64,000 bases of DNA from NCBI GenBank assembly GCA_024180945.1, contig JAKSGN010000043.1, positions 2,790,001-2,854,000 on the forward strand, written 5' to 3'. The position numbers were made by a program, and so were the translations under genes. Position 1 is the first letter of the stretch, and each line of letters starts with the position of its first letter. The notes beneath the pieces are model-generated. The model ran no database searches, was not told the origin of the DNA, and saw only the letters and a program-made list of their open reading frames with translations. Shown here piece after piece: positions 11,801 to 24,422 of this stretch. Source of the stretch: Macrophomina tecta (taxonomy: Eukaryota > Ascomycota > Dothideomycetes > Botryosphaeriales > Botryosphaeriaceae).

Positions 11801-14727
11801 GAGATGGCCCGTATCATTCACGACTATGTTGCTTCGCAGAATCCAAGATGGAATTGCAATCTGGGTGGAAGATGCGCAACAAAAATTGGCGGGTGATGCA
11901 GTGGAAGCCCAGGGTGGGCGAGAAGCGGTGAGTACTAGCACCTGTAATCAGAGTGTCACACATTCTCATCAGTCTCCGCAGGTATATACCCTCTGGAACA
12001 TGGTTATGACTTCTGTTGAGCAACTGCCGAAACACGACACTATGCTGCTAAAAGTTCTGGACACCTTGATCGTGGCGGGGTTGCGCAGTCGACGGCAACG
12101 GATCGTGAACAGAACCATCGAGACGTGGAACAAGACTTTCGGCGGACAGAAGAGCTTGCAGTATCCTGTAGGCGTCGAGAAAGGCCTAAGACGGCTCCGT
12201 GCAGTCGTTGAGCTCCAACTCCCCGACTTTCCTGAGGGTTCGAGCAAAGAGGTGAGCACATTAACGTCTTTATCCGATTTAGCTCGCGTTGACCTTGGCC
12301 CAGGAAGAAGAACCCATCCCCATATTTGAGGATTCCCAGGAGGAACTTTTATCGATTCGTCCGCCTCTTGAGTTCCGTGGACCTTCTTCCTTGCCACGAC
12401 ATTTAAATGACACCGCTCTTTCAAGTCCTCTTCCTTCTGATCCAACACGTAACAGTCGGTCTCAAACGTCCTTAACATTCAGCTCTAAGCCTAAGGCGGC
12501 ATTACGCCATGACGATTCACAAATCGCATTTGCACCCATTCAGTCGGCGCCCGTGGCTGGAACAGGGCAGGATTCTCAACTACTGACGGATCATCAGAAA
12601 GAAGTCAGAGAGAAACAACAAGAGGCAGCCGCCATGTTTGCAGACATCAGCCCGAGTCCTGCCAAACCGTTGAGGGACCAGCGACTAGATCTCAGTCGGT
12701 ATGCAAAGCCCGGAAGACAACTCATTCCATCAGATGATGCAGAACCAAGGTCTACACCGATCCTGAATCTTCAGGAATATGGCGGAAATCAGGATGTTCC
12801 CTCCTCTTCTCCAACTCCGAAGGCCCGTATAGAAAACCGATACGATGCTGCGCGGGACGTACTGTACCCTAATTCATCTGCCGCAGAACCCCTCGTTCCC
12901 ACTGACATTCCATCTTCTCCCCCTGGCCTGGACGATGAGAACGGATTGCCTGTTGATTCCAGTACGGTAAATGAAAGATTTGTGAAGAGTATCGAGGCGC
13001 CAGGAACTAATCCTGTTGATGGTCTGGAGGAAGAACTTGGGGAGGAAGTAGTGAATCAGCTAGTTGGTGATGTCAGCAACTTGTCTGATACAAATCTGAG
13101 CAGATTCGACCGGGATTTGTCGCATGTCTCGGTTTCTTCCCGATACAGCGAGTCTGAGCTCGGAAGCTCGGAAATCGACGATGAGGTCTCTCAACAACTT
13201 GAGAATGAGGTCATTGCACAAGCTCTTCGCCGACGCGATGCCCCAAATTCAAGCGCTAAGAAACTGACTCTGCCCGACGACACAACCATCGATGGAGGGC
13301 AGGAAGTGCACCATAGCGACACAGCTGGTGACCTTTTGGATGACCTACTAGGTGACGGCGAAGACATCAGCTCATTTAACGACGTTGCCGCCGGCCTTCC
13401 CCAGGGCACAGCCGACACAGTTTCGGGGCCTCTGCAGAGGGTCATTGTGGAAGATGTGCATAGCACGCCGTCATCGCCTACAGAAAAAGATACTTCTTCG
13501 ATCGACCTTCCGATCCGGGCTTCTCCAGCCAAGGCCAGGCCGCGTCCCGAGACAATCAAATTGAATCAACCGCAGGAGACATTCGTAGAAGACTCCTTCA
13601 TAGCTCCGGAGGCTGCCAGCCCTACTTCGGTATCTACAAAGACGTCCGCTATTAAGCCCAAGCAGACGACTTCAAAAGCGTCTCGCCACAGGAAACGCAA
13701 GTCGGAGACAATAGCAGACTTCAGCTTGGCCTCAAAACGGCCAAAGAAGAAGGCATCTCTACCTTCTCACGAACCGCGCGATGCACAGCGGAACCTGGCA
13801 ACAGGATCTGGTTCTGACAGCGATGATAGTCTCCTCAGCAACATACGCGTGGACACCTCAAGCGACGGACCATTGCCTGGCGCTAAAGCTAGCTTTTCCA
13901 GAGCAAGCACTACCCCCCTACAGTCCTCTCAGCCACAATCTGAGCCAGCAAATGTTTCCGTTCGGAAGGAGAAGAAGGGACGCAAGTCGGTATTACAGGC
14001 GCCTTCTTCACCAAGAGCATCCCCAAGGTTGTCGGGAGTTGCTCCCGAGCCTGCTCTTACGCGATTCCACAAGAGAAAATCGAGACTTTCCGAGTCACAG
14101 ACAACCGAGGCTGACATTGACGAAGTGAAGGATGCGTCCGTCATGGATAACGAGGCAGTTGAGGAGACGCCGGCTCCTAAGAAGAGGAAGGGTCGCACAT
14201 CTAAAGCAGCGGAAAGCCAAGCCTCGAGCCAGGCATCTAACGCGTCGTCCAGCGTCAAGATGGCTGGCAGTGGCAACCATTCGAGGAATTCGGCGTCCTT
14301 GCCAGAGGTGAGCGTCACGGTGACTGAAATGGCAAGCCCGGATGTCTCGCAGAGCGGATCTGCTCGTAGCACGTCAGGTGGTAATAGGACGACGGAGTCA
14401 GTGGCGGGACAAAAAAAGAAGCGCAGGAGATCATACGATAAGAAAGGAGGGGCAGGTGGCACGACAGCAGTTGAAACTCGCGAAGGCAAGCGGGCAGAGA
14501 GCCAGGAGGGCAGCGCAAGCCAGGGTTCTACGGCGTCGAACGAGGGTGATGAGCGGCCCAAACTGCAGCCGCAGAGTATCATTGCGCGGCTCAAGCGGGT
14601 GCTGTCTGACTGCAAGAACATGGTGCTCGGCAGAGAGGAAGAGCGCAAGATCGACGATGTCATGTTTGAGCTCAGAAGAGAGGTTCACGCAGCGGCTCGA
14701 CGGGGAGAAATGGAGTCAGGGAATTGA
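8868..14727 (+). CDS. rif1: Rif1, telomere and replication-timing regulator
   Basis: Three exons (8868-11927, 11982-12251, 12304-14727) give 1917 aa. The first intron (54 nt) has no in-frame stop; the second is 52 nt with a TTGAC branch. The N-terminus is disordered and carries two PP1-docking motifs: an RVxF type, KVDF, at residues 79-82 and SILK at 120-123. A long HEAT-like helical Rif1 domain follows, from about residue 145 to beyond 1000. The second half is disordered, Ser/Pro-rich, with basic clusters such as KRPKKK. A conserved helical block near the C-terminus (SIIARLKRVLSDCKNMVLG) resembles the Rif1 C-terminal domain. Rif1 recruits PP1 to counter DDK at replication origins and acts at telomeres and in break repair. 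The length agrees with large fungal Rif1 proteins. Confidence 0.9.
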
Positions 14728-16574
<1,847 letters not shown>

Positions 16575-17395
16575 GGTCGTGCTGGGGGCTTGAATTCGAG
16601 ACTCGAAGTTTAGATGGAATTAGCCTGGATGGTATCATGGAAACTGAAGGATGAAATTGGTTGAGGGGGGACGGATATGGGTGAACGTGAAAAATGGAAG
16701 CCGGTCTTCTTGAACGAGTATATACGGATCGAGCGTATCTCTTGGGCATGCCATTTACCATCCCTTCTCCAGGATATGAACGTGGCATGTGAAGAAACAA
16801 AATACGGCCTGAATATCTTCATTGCGCTGTGTGAGGGGAAATTGTGATGGTATGTTGTACCCGGGGTTGTCTGAGGCTAATTTAGGTGATGGGATGTCCC
16901 AGCTTGCTGGCAAGATCTCAGGTTTCTTGTTCATCAGGTTAAGGCTAATGAGATAGAAGAACGGAATGATGGCTAACTTTTTGTGTGAACGGTAGTGGGA
17001 AAGGAGCAGAAGATCCCGCGTCATGTCCACGTGTGGGACCTCGCGGAGTAGGTAACATCACCACCGCTGAGACTTGACCGATATGTGCATTGTACTCTGA
17101 CTTTTTGCTACATGTAGCAAACGATTCAGGATAGAAAAAACCTCCCTTAATCAACTTTTCCGAAGCATCGCTGATGTGCAGGTAAGATATTTGGTCAGAC
17201 AGTGAAATGTTCCTGAGAGATATCAATGTATGTCTCGCAGTCTGTTATGTCCCTGTATCTAACTAGCGCGTGCCACGTTGCATCAGAGGAATGGCATAGT
17301 CAATCGCAAACAGCAACTAGGCTCGGATCGTACTTTTCTCTCTTGGGAAATGTAATGTAGCCGGATGGACTGCGTCTCCTCAATCACCCAAAGTT
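16575..17395. other. Intergenic, no gene seen
   Basis: Roughly 0.8 kb of moderately AT-rich sequence after the epimerase stop. Only short open frames without motifs occur. Confidence 0.5.
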
Positions 17396-18470
17396 TTGCA
17401 GACTTTTATCGGTATAGGTCCCAGCAGCCCCGGCAGCATATTTTCCACGTCTGTTTCTCCTGCCGCCACCTCCGTTCTGGATTACTGCTATACAAAGCCT
17501 CTCACAGCAAACAGCACTTCAAGTCTAGATCCACTGCGATCCTATATTGTGCCTTTATTGCAATGCAAGAGCGAACAAGCCTCATACTACAAATCCACGG
17601 GCGTCTGGCCTAAAATCTCAAGCGAAATCATTAGCACTATCATATTCGCTGTGGAATCCGTAATCACTACTGCTCCCTCCATAAAAACATATGCCTTATA
17701 TGATTGTGCTTCGCGAGCAGACCAGTCTGCGAAGACTACCTTAACACCCGACACCACGGGGTGTCCACCTACGCAGCAACGATGACAGTTGTGTTAAGAA
17801 TCCTATCAACCCATCGCCATCATGCATCATCAACACAGACGACTGCACGGCCCTCTCGGCCTACACCAAACTCCGTAACGCCGACTTCCCCGCCAACACG
17901 GACGGCGGGTCCCAAAATTCCGTGCACATCGGCCTCGTGGTTTAAGTGTGTGATCTTCGCCGGAAGCATCAAGCTCTACCACTTACCTTTAAACGCCCTC
18001 GATCCCTGCACGAAGACGCCGGCGGCAACCACCATCAACATCGCCACCGGAGACGATGCCGTCGTTATCACCTTCACCGGACCGCACCCCAGTTCCTCAA
18101 CCGCAATGGCGGCCAGCAACAACCCGGCGGCGCCCTTCCCCTTAACGGCCCTCAACCGTCGCCTCCGCCGACCTCACCTTCACTTTCCCCTCTCTCCACC
18201 TCTCCTTCCTCGACACCTCCGCCCTCGACCCCGCCCGCACCCTGGGGTGCCATCGTCCGCTGCACAGCCTGCGCTTCGGCGGCCGCCCATTCTCGCCCCG
18301 ACGCCGACGGGGAATATCGATTAGGCGGTTGGATTTTTTTTGGTCATTTTGCTCTATGCAATCCATGCACGCAGAGATCACTCCGAACACGCTGAAAAAC
18401 TCGAGCGGCCCGGAAGAGTTTTTTTCACGGCCAATCGAGGTTGTTACGCGACCATGTTTCCAGTTTTAGG
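17396..18470 (+). pseudogene. Frame-broken relic of a Cys/Ser/Thr-rich secreted-type fungal protein
   Basis: Protein-like sequence moves between frames along this stretch. One frame near 17799-17945 reads SPSCIINTDDCTAL, then meets TAA at 17943. Another frame then takes over with FKCVIFAGSIKLYHLPL (about 17940-18080), and a third with DLTFTFPSLHLSFLDTSAL (about 18170-18470). The order (a Cys-x-Ile/Asp-Cys block, then a C-x-I-F-G-G-S-like strand, then a P-x-L-x-F-x-F strand) resembles a family of secreted, poorly characterised fungal proteins that I know only by pattern. No GT-AG introns that I could find join all pieces. I read it as a decayed gene. The alternative is chance reading frames in C-rich DNA. 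Confidence 0.4.
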
Positions 18471-19071
18471 GTCTGTGGGTAATAATCCATTGCCACCTGC
18501 CCCGCTTTACCCCACGCGTCCATCCTCGGCCCTTCGCGAGACGCCAACACCTGTGCCTACTGGTACGCCCCCTTTGGCAGAGATCAATCAGGTCGACGTA
18601 TCTAACCCCTTTATCCGAATTGCCCCGGATTAGCTCGTGGAGTTGGGCGATTACCTGCCATGTAGGACTCGTTACTTGAGAAGGCAAAGCGTAACGGCTC
18701 GGAGGCATGGCGGGAGACCAATCGAACTAACCGTCCGCGGTACAGCATGACTTTTGCGCCTTTGAAGGCACGCGTTTCCTTTCAGAATTTGCTTTTTGTC
18801 CCGCTGGCATGCATGAATGTTCCTATTTGCGTTGCTGTAGACTCTGCTGCCACGCCTGGCGAACATCCCGGATCTGGAAGTCCCCAATGCCGCCAAATCG
18901 CGCTACTGCAGTCAGCTGTGGGTCAGCACTCATATCCCTACTAGGATTCACACCCAATCGGCTATATAGCTGACACCGCACCTCATGATGACGCTCCGCG
19001 TGCTGCTGCGTCCTCCTCCGGCTGCCTTTCAATCGTCCCTGGGGTTTCTGGCTGCCTGCTGCGTCGACAAA
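18471..19071. other. Intergenic, upstream of the SDR gene
   Basis: About 0.6 kb with no recognisable gene. It should contain the promoter of the plus-strand SDR at 19072. Confidence 0.5.
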
Positions 19072-20205
19072 ATGTCGGAGATCGAGATCAACGACCATGA
19101 CTTCCAGAGCCTCAAAGATAAAGTCATTCTGATCACAGGTAGTTTTAGCCTACACCGCATGAAGCGCGTGCTTCACTAATTGGATGAAACAGGCGGCAGC
19201 TCCGGCATTGGCCTCAAGACAGCATTCCTCGCGGAGCAACAGGGGGCCAAAGTGGTTGTGGGAGACATCAACCCTCTTACTGCTGACGTCGAGGGAAGGA
19301 ACATCGTCTACGTGCCTCTGGACGTGACGTCCTGGCTCTCACAATCTGAGTATTTCCGCAAGGCATATGAGCTCCATGGCCGCATCGACCACGTATTCGC
19401 CAACGCTGGTAAGCTTGGAGACCACTCAGTAAACCGAAGCCCTTTTCCTAACACTTCTGGGGCGCAAAGCGGTAGCGCCAGATGAGAACTTCCTCGACGA
19501 AAAATTCGACGAAGACGGCCAGCTCAAACAGCCAAACTACCGCACCATGGACGTTGGCCAGAAGGGCGTCATAGACACCGTCTTCCTGGCCCTGCACTAC
19601 ATGAAGAAGCAGCCGACGGGCGGCAGCATCGTCATCACCTCCTCGGTCGCGGGCATCGTCTCCTTCCCCGTGCCTGACTACAGTAAGCCCTCGCTCGCCT
19701 GCTGTTTTTCCCTGCGCGAGCACTTTTTTTTTTTTTTTTTTTTTGTTTGGAAAACTCGCTCACAGCGTCTCCAGGCGTCGCCAAGCACGCCGTCTTCGGC
19801 CTCATGCGCTCCATCGACTACAACATGGCCCGCACCTATCCGAAAATCCGCTGCAATGCCGTCGCGCCCAGCTGGACCGAGAGCGGCCTCGTGCCCCCCG
19901 CGCTTGCGGAGCTCGGCGCTGTGGTACAGCCGCCGGAAGCGGTCGCCCGGGTTGTGGCATTGTTGATGGCGGATGGGGCAAGGCGTGGGCAGACGGTGTA
20001 CATTCACGATGGGAAGGCCGCCGAGGTGGGTGCGGCGTTGTATGACGCGGTGGTGAAGAACTGTCCGGCTGTGCCCGGGCCGGAGTGTATTGGGGTGTTT
20101 GATAAGATGAAGAGTTGGGTGGCGTTTGAGGAGGAGCAGAGGAAGAAGGGCGAGCAAACGAAGGAGAGGGTGGACGAGCAACAGGAAAGCGTGCGGACGG
20201 GTTGA
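19072..20205 (+). CDS. Short-chain dehydrogenase/reductase, three introns
   Basis: Four exons (19072-19138, 19193-19408, 19470-19682, 19775-20205) give 308 aa. The cofactor motif TGGSSGIG is assembled across intron 1. Intron 3 has two possible acceptors; the one ending at 19774 was chosen because it produces YSVAKHAV, the catalytic Tyr-x3-Lys, whereas the upstream acceptor at 19765 would spread Tyr and Lys apart. The Ser of the triad lies in VITSSVAG. The usual NAG motif reads NAA after splicing of intron 2. The fold predicts NAD(P)-dependent oxidoreduction; the substrate is unknown. The start is the ATG in ACAAAATGTCGG; an in-frame ATG at 18985 would add 29 residues. The C-terminus is a charged Glu/Lys/Gln-rich helix. 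It is convergent with the next gene. Confidence 0.85.
19724..19744. repeat. Poly-T run of 21 in SDR intron 3
   Basis: A homopolymer T tract lies upstream of the intron acceptor and acts as an extreme polypyrimidine tract. The exact length may be unreliable. Confidence 0.85.
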
Positions 20206-21110
20206 GTGAACAAGGCTGGTGGCAAGCGATTGGTCAGGCCTGGTTCGAGCTCGTGGAATAACTCCAAGATGTTGCCCTCATTTTTATTGGTCTGATCTCG
20301 ATACATGCCGCCTCTCGTGCAATTTTTGGTATGAGTGAATGCTAACGGCTTCGCTACGGATTTCCGCTGCGCAGCCGCACGCCACAAATACTTCACAGCA
20401 CTACAAAAGGGATAAGGTCATCGGCTGTAATGTTGCTTAGGGAAACTCTTTGACATCAACTTTCTCCGCTCATACTAGTAGCTGCTGCAGGGTGATCCAG
20501 GTTACATGCTGTTGCCGTGCTGGGACCAGCTGTACGAGACTTGTGGGAACGAACGGTGCTACGTACGGACTCGGAAACCTTTTGATAAAAATGTTGCCAC
20601 AATCCTCCTTCTTCAACGTGGCTTGCATTTGAAGTCAACAAAGCCTACTACGCCGCCATTATCAAGCAGTCCTATGATCCGATCGAAGGCCGGATGCTTT
20701 TGTTCGCGAATGAGTTCAGACATCTAATAGTCTCAAAGGATGCCCCTGGATCTGCACCATGGCCGTTTTCCTGCACGGGACAATATGCGATTACCAGGAT
20801 GGGAGTTCCAAGCTGTGCCTGCCGCTGCGAATGATTTCGTATGCATTTCCAAAGGCTGCCAAATGTAGTCTATTCAGGAGAGGATAAAGGGCCACTCCAC
20901 GACCGCCCTCCCCCAACACTATGCCAATTCATCCCTCCATCCCTGAATAAACTGACACTACACACTTTCCAACAGCACTGTAGTGGCCTTCGCGATAGCC
21001 TACTCCCGGCCTTTGAATATTTACGCTCAAGAGGTGTGAGCTGGGAGTAAACAGTTTGGCGTAATGAATGCAATTAATTGAGGGCGCGATGGCCTCGTAG
21101 AAAAAATTCT
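20206..21110. other. Intergenic between convergent genes
   Basis: About 0.9 kb between two convergent stop codons. No gene is supported; it should hold both 3' ends. Confidence 0.5.
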
Positions 21111-22485
21111 CTACATACGTCGCTTTATGACCGGCCCATTTTTTGCAGTCCTGGCTGCTACAAGTGTCAAAGTGCCACCCATAAATGCCGACCCTCCGAA
21201 TACTTGGGCGTACAGGAAGTTCCCTTGACGGTGTTGTATTAGCGCACCCGCTATCGGTGGACCAGTCAAGCAGGCAATGGAGATGAATGAGAAGCACATG
21301 CCAGTCCGTACTCCCATCTTCTTGAGGTCCGTAGTCAGGCTAGCGCAGGAGGCAGGGAAAAGGCTCTGTATGCCTGCGCCGAAGAAACCGTAGATCACGC
21401 AGAAGGCGTACAGAGCGCCTACCGAGGACACAGCCGCCCAGCAGTAGAATAGGACGCCGGCGAGGAATGCCACGGGAACGAGGGTGTTGATGGGACCGAG
21501 GAGACGGTCGGCAGTGAGGCCGCACACCAACCGCCCCGGGATTCCGACAGCGTTCATAACCAGGAGGAGCGTCAGGGATTCGGAGGCGGAGACGTGGATG
21601 ATGGTTTTGGCAAACGTGTTGACCTGAAACTTGTGTCAGACTGGCTCTATCCGGACGAGGCTGCCACTCGAAATACAAACTAGAACTCACATAGAAATAG
21701 GCGAAGTAGACCGCCCAGAGGTTGAAGAACATTCCGATGCAGAATAGCGTGTATGATGGCTCCTTGAAGGCGCTCCATTCAACAATGGGGCCCACCTTGC
21801 GTGGAGGCAAGCGCACTCGGGCAATGGACACAATGATGGCCGCATTAAACAGGATGATGAAGCCCATGGTCCTAACTGTCCAGCCGAAGCCGACTTTGGG
21901 AAGTAGCTGTTGGGCCACCAGAGGAAATATGATTCCTCCCGTTGCACCACCGGACGCTGTGAATGCCATGGCCAAAGAACGTTTCTTGGAAAAGTAGGTT
22001 GCGACAAGAGAAACTGTCGGGCAGAACACTAAGCCGTCGCCAAGGCCTTTGCATATACCCTGCGTAAGGAACAGCTGCCAATACTGGGTGGAGATAGATG
22101 ACATGAAAACGCCGAGTACTTGCATGAAGGATCCGAGTGTAAGAACCGTATGATAGTACCCCGCATCTAGAGCTCGACCGGAGAAGGTGCCAACCAAGTA
22201 GACAAGGAAAATTTGCGCGGAGCCGATCCAACTGATGGCAGAGGGCGTGGCTGAGAGCAATGTGGTGTAGTAGGATTGGAAAAGGCCGAATGAACTCAGG
22301 TATCCCCAGCCATTGATCAGCACTAAATGTCCCATGAAGACCTGGGTCCAAGCCTTCAATCCGCCGTCCGGCGGGGCAGGCGAAGCGGCGGGTGAAGGTG
22401 GGCCGTTCGAGTCTGTTGAGTCGTCAACGACGCCAGGCTCATGATGCTTCGGCTCGCTGGCCAACGAAGAAGGCCTAGGTGACAT
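21111..22485 (-). CDS. MFS monocarboxylate-permease-like transporter
   Basis: Two exons, 22485-21691 and 21623-21111, give 435 aa. The 67-nt intron splits TYFAYFY-like helix sequence and joins AYFY to VNTFAKT. The start at 22485 was chosen because it precedes the usual disordered Ser/Pro-rich tail; earlier in-frame ATGs would add about 41 residues. The motif DGGLKAW near residue 40 marks the MCT-like branch (fungal Mch/MCT proteins), followed by about 12 predicted membrane helices with a central loop near RLPPRKVGP. Such proteins move monocarboxylates or related small acids, or riboflavin in the Mch5 group, across the plasma membrane; the substrate is not visible here. It is divergent from the D-amino-acid-oxidase-like gene, sharing a 645-bp upstream region. 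Confidence 0.87.
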
Positions 22486-22710
22486 TTTGGAAATTCGAAG
22501 TAATGGAAAAAAAGAAATGAGAAGCATGGAGGAAACCCGGGAGGTGGCGAGGAAGTTAAGGCAGCAGTGCGTGTGCTTGAACAGTTTGTCGGAAAGCTCC
22601 GCCTGCACCTCACGGAACAGCGGACCGCCTCGACAAAAGTAATCTTCCCGACCAAAGGGGGATCTAACCTTGTTAGGCCAATCCGATTTTTAACACTCCA
22701 TAGGCTTGAT

Positions 22711-22833
22711 AACCCAATGTGACTGGATCCGCCTTCGGAGAGAATTGGTCTCCCGCTGTTGGTGGCGTTTGAAATATACTAAGCCAGTGTGATCCCCGAA
22801 CGCTCCATGCAGAACCCAATGTGATCGCCGAAT
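22711..22833. repeat. Three degenerate copies of a CCARTGTGA...CCG element
   Basis: Copies begin near 22711 (AACCCAATGTGACTGGATCC), 22781 (AAGCCAGTGTGATCCCCGAA) and 22813 (AACCCAATGTGATCGCCGAA). They share CCARTGTGA, and the last two also share a downstream CCGAA. They could be binding sites for one regulator or remnants of a small duplication. Two copies include a CCAAT pentamer. Confidence 0.5.
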
Positions 22834-23029
22834 CCTCCCAGGCAGGCCCAGGATGACAAAATACTGCACTCGGGAATAGAACCACTGAAGGCGGTCTTTG
22901 ATTCAGAGGAATGAGACACCTGATTTCTATTGGTATTATTCGCAAGGGCAACATTGTTATGCCATCCGTGGCTGAATCCACCTGTCAGACCACCAGGCTT
23001 TCAGACGAGGCAGAGCCTGCCGTGACGGG

Positions 23030-23036
23030 TATATAA
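23030..23036 (+). promoter_or_regulatory. TATA box of the D-amino-acid oxidase gene
   Basis: GGGTATATAAGAG lies about 95 bp before the chosen ATG at 23131, a normal distance for a fungal TATA element. Confidence 0.6.
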
Positions 23037-23130
23037 GAGAGAGGGCCTATTGCGGCTCCACAGCTGGTCAGTTTTGTGGCCTTCTTTGGATAGTCATTAT
23101 ACCTTCCCTATACTCAATCTCAACCTCACA

Positions 23131-24422
23131 ATGACCGCCGAGCACAGCCAGAGACTGGTGTTCTGGAGGGATCTCACACCTCTTCCTGTTCCCTTGAATG
23201 CTCCGACTGCTTCTTCGCCGCGCGTCCTCATCATTGGGGGAGGAGTGACTGGTCTAGTCACAGCGTGGACCTTGCTGGATAAGGGATACCACGTAACTAT
23301 CCTCGCTAAGGAATGGGCGTCGTACGGGAAGGAGCAACGCCTCACATCGCAAATCGCGGGCGCTCTCTGGGAGTTCCCTCCAGCGGTCTGCGGGCAGCAC
23401 ACGGATGCCATTTCCTTACAGCACTCGAAGCGCTGGTGCATGGCGGCATACTATATCTGGGACGCCATCGCCTCCTACAAGCCCCTGGCCGAGCTCTCCG
23501 GCGTGCGGATGAAGCCTGCCGGCTTTTTCTTTCCCGTCCCCATTGAGCAGGACGCAGACCAGCTGTCCAAGATGCACGAAATCATGGCCAGCGGCGTGCG
23601 TGGCTTCCGGCGCAACACCAAGATCATCCAAGAGCGGCGCGCCAACGTCGACTACGGCGTCGTCGACGCATACGAGCACCTCGCACCCATCATCGACACC
23701 GACGTCGCCATGGCCTTCCTCAAAGACCTGGTCACCTCCAAAGGCGCGACGCTCATAACGGACACACTCCACGGTGACCTCTTCGCGCAGGAGCACGCGC
23801 TACGTCAGCACTACCGTGCCGACGCCATCGTCAATGCCACCGGTCTCGCCGGGACCGAGCTGGCCGGCGACGCCTCCTGCTACCCCATCCGCGGCGCGCT
23901 CATCCGCGTGGTCAACGATGGCCGCGCCTTCCCTAAGGTCGAGGCCGCGCTGACCATCACTGCCGACGCCGTCCACGACGCCGGCGAGATCGTCTTCCTC
24001 GTCCCCCGCAACGACGCTGTTTTGCTCATAGGCGGCATTGCCGAGCCGCACGAGCGCGAGCTCAATCTCACGCTCGATTCACCCATCGTGAGGCGTATGC
24101 GCGCCCGCTGCGAGGCTTTCCTGCCGGATCTGAAGCACGCACGCGTCGATGCCGCGTACCCGCTGGCACAGGGGTTGCGGCCGTTCAGGCAGCGGAACGT
24201 GCGCGTGGAGCGGGAGTTGAGGCGCCATGCGGGCGGGAGGCCGAGCCGAATCGTGCACAGTTACGGGCAGGGGGCGCGGGGTGGTCGCTCTCGTTTGGGT
24301 GCGCGGGGGATGTGGCGGCGTTGGTGGAGGAGGCACTGGTGGACCTGCCCGCGAGGCCGATGATGTTGGCGGAGGGGTTCGCTGTGGAGGCTGAGGAGCA
24401 GCCGGTCAGAGCGCGGTTGTAG
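23131..24422 (+). CDS. D-amino-acid oxidase-like flavoenzyme, frameshifted near the C-terminus as sequenced
   Basis: The frame opens at ATG 23131 (an in-frame ATG at 23050 adds 27 residues). The FAD-binding motif VLIIGGGVTGL is intact near residue 30, followed by family sequence such as RLTSQIAGALWEFPP. The reading frame ends at 24363 with an Arg/Trp-rich tail unlike any oxidase. At a run of five G bases (24270-24274), one more G would continue the family signature (IVHSYGQG, then GAGWSLSFGCA) and keep the frame open to TAG at 24420-24422. That frame ends in ARL, a peroxisomal PTS1-type tripeptide. The enzyme oxidatively deaminates D-amino acids to 2-oxo acids with release of peroxide, normally in peroxisomes. 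Either the assembly lacks a base or the allele is newly broken; the clean downstream frame favours the former. Confidence 0.8.

Larger units (their letters stand above)
22486..23130. promoter_or_regulatory. Shared upstream region of MFS permease and D-amino-acid oxidase
   Basis: This gap lies between two divergent start codons. It contains three related CCARTGTGA-type elements and a TATA box on the oxidase side. Dual regulation is inferred from layout. Confidence 0.5.

Noticed and set aside
13929..14663. Minus-strand open frame of 244 codons opposite the rif1 tail
   Set aside because: It mirrors the Ser/Arg-rich disordered region of Rif1, has no domain, and lies wholly antisense.
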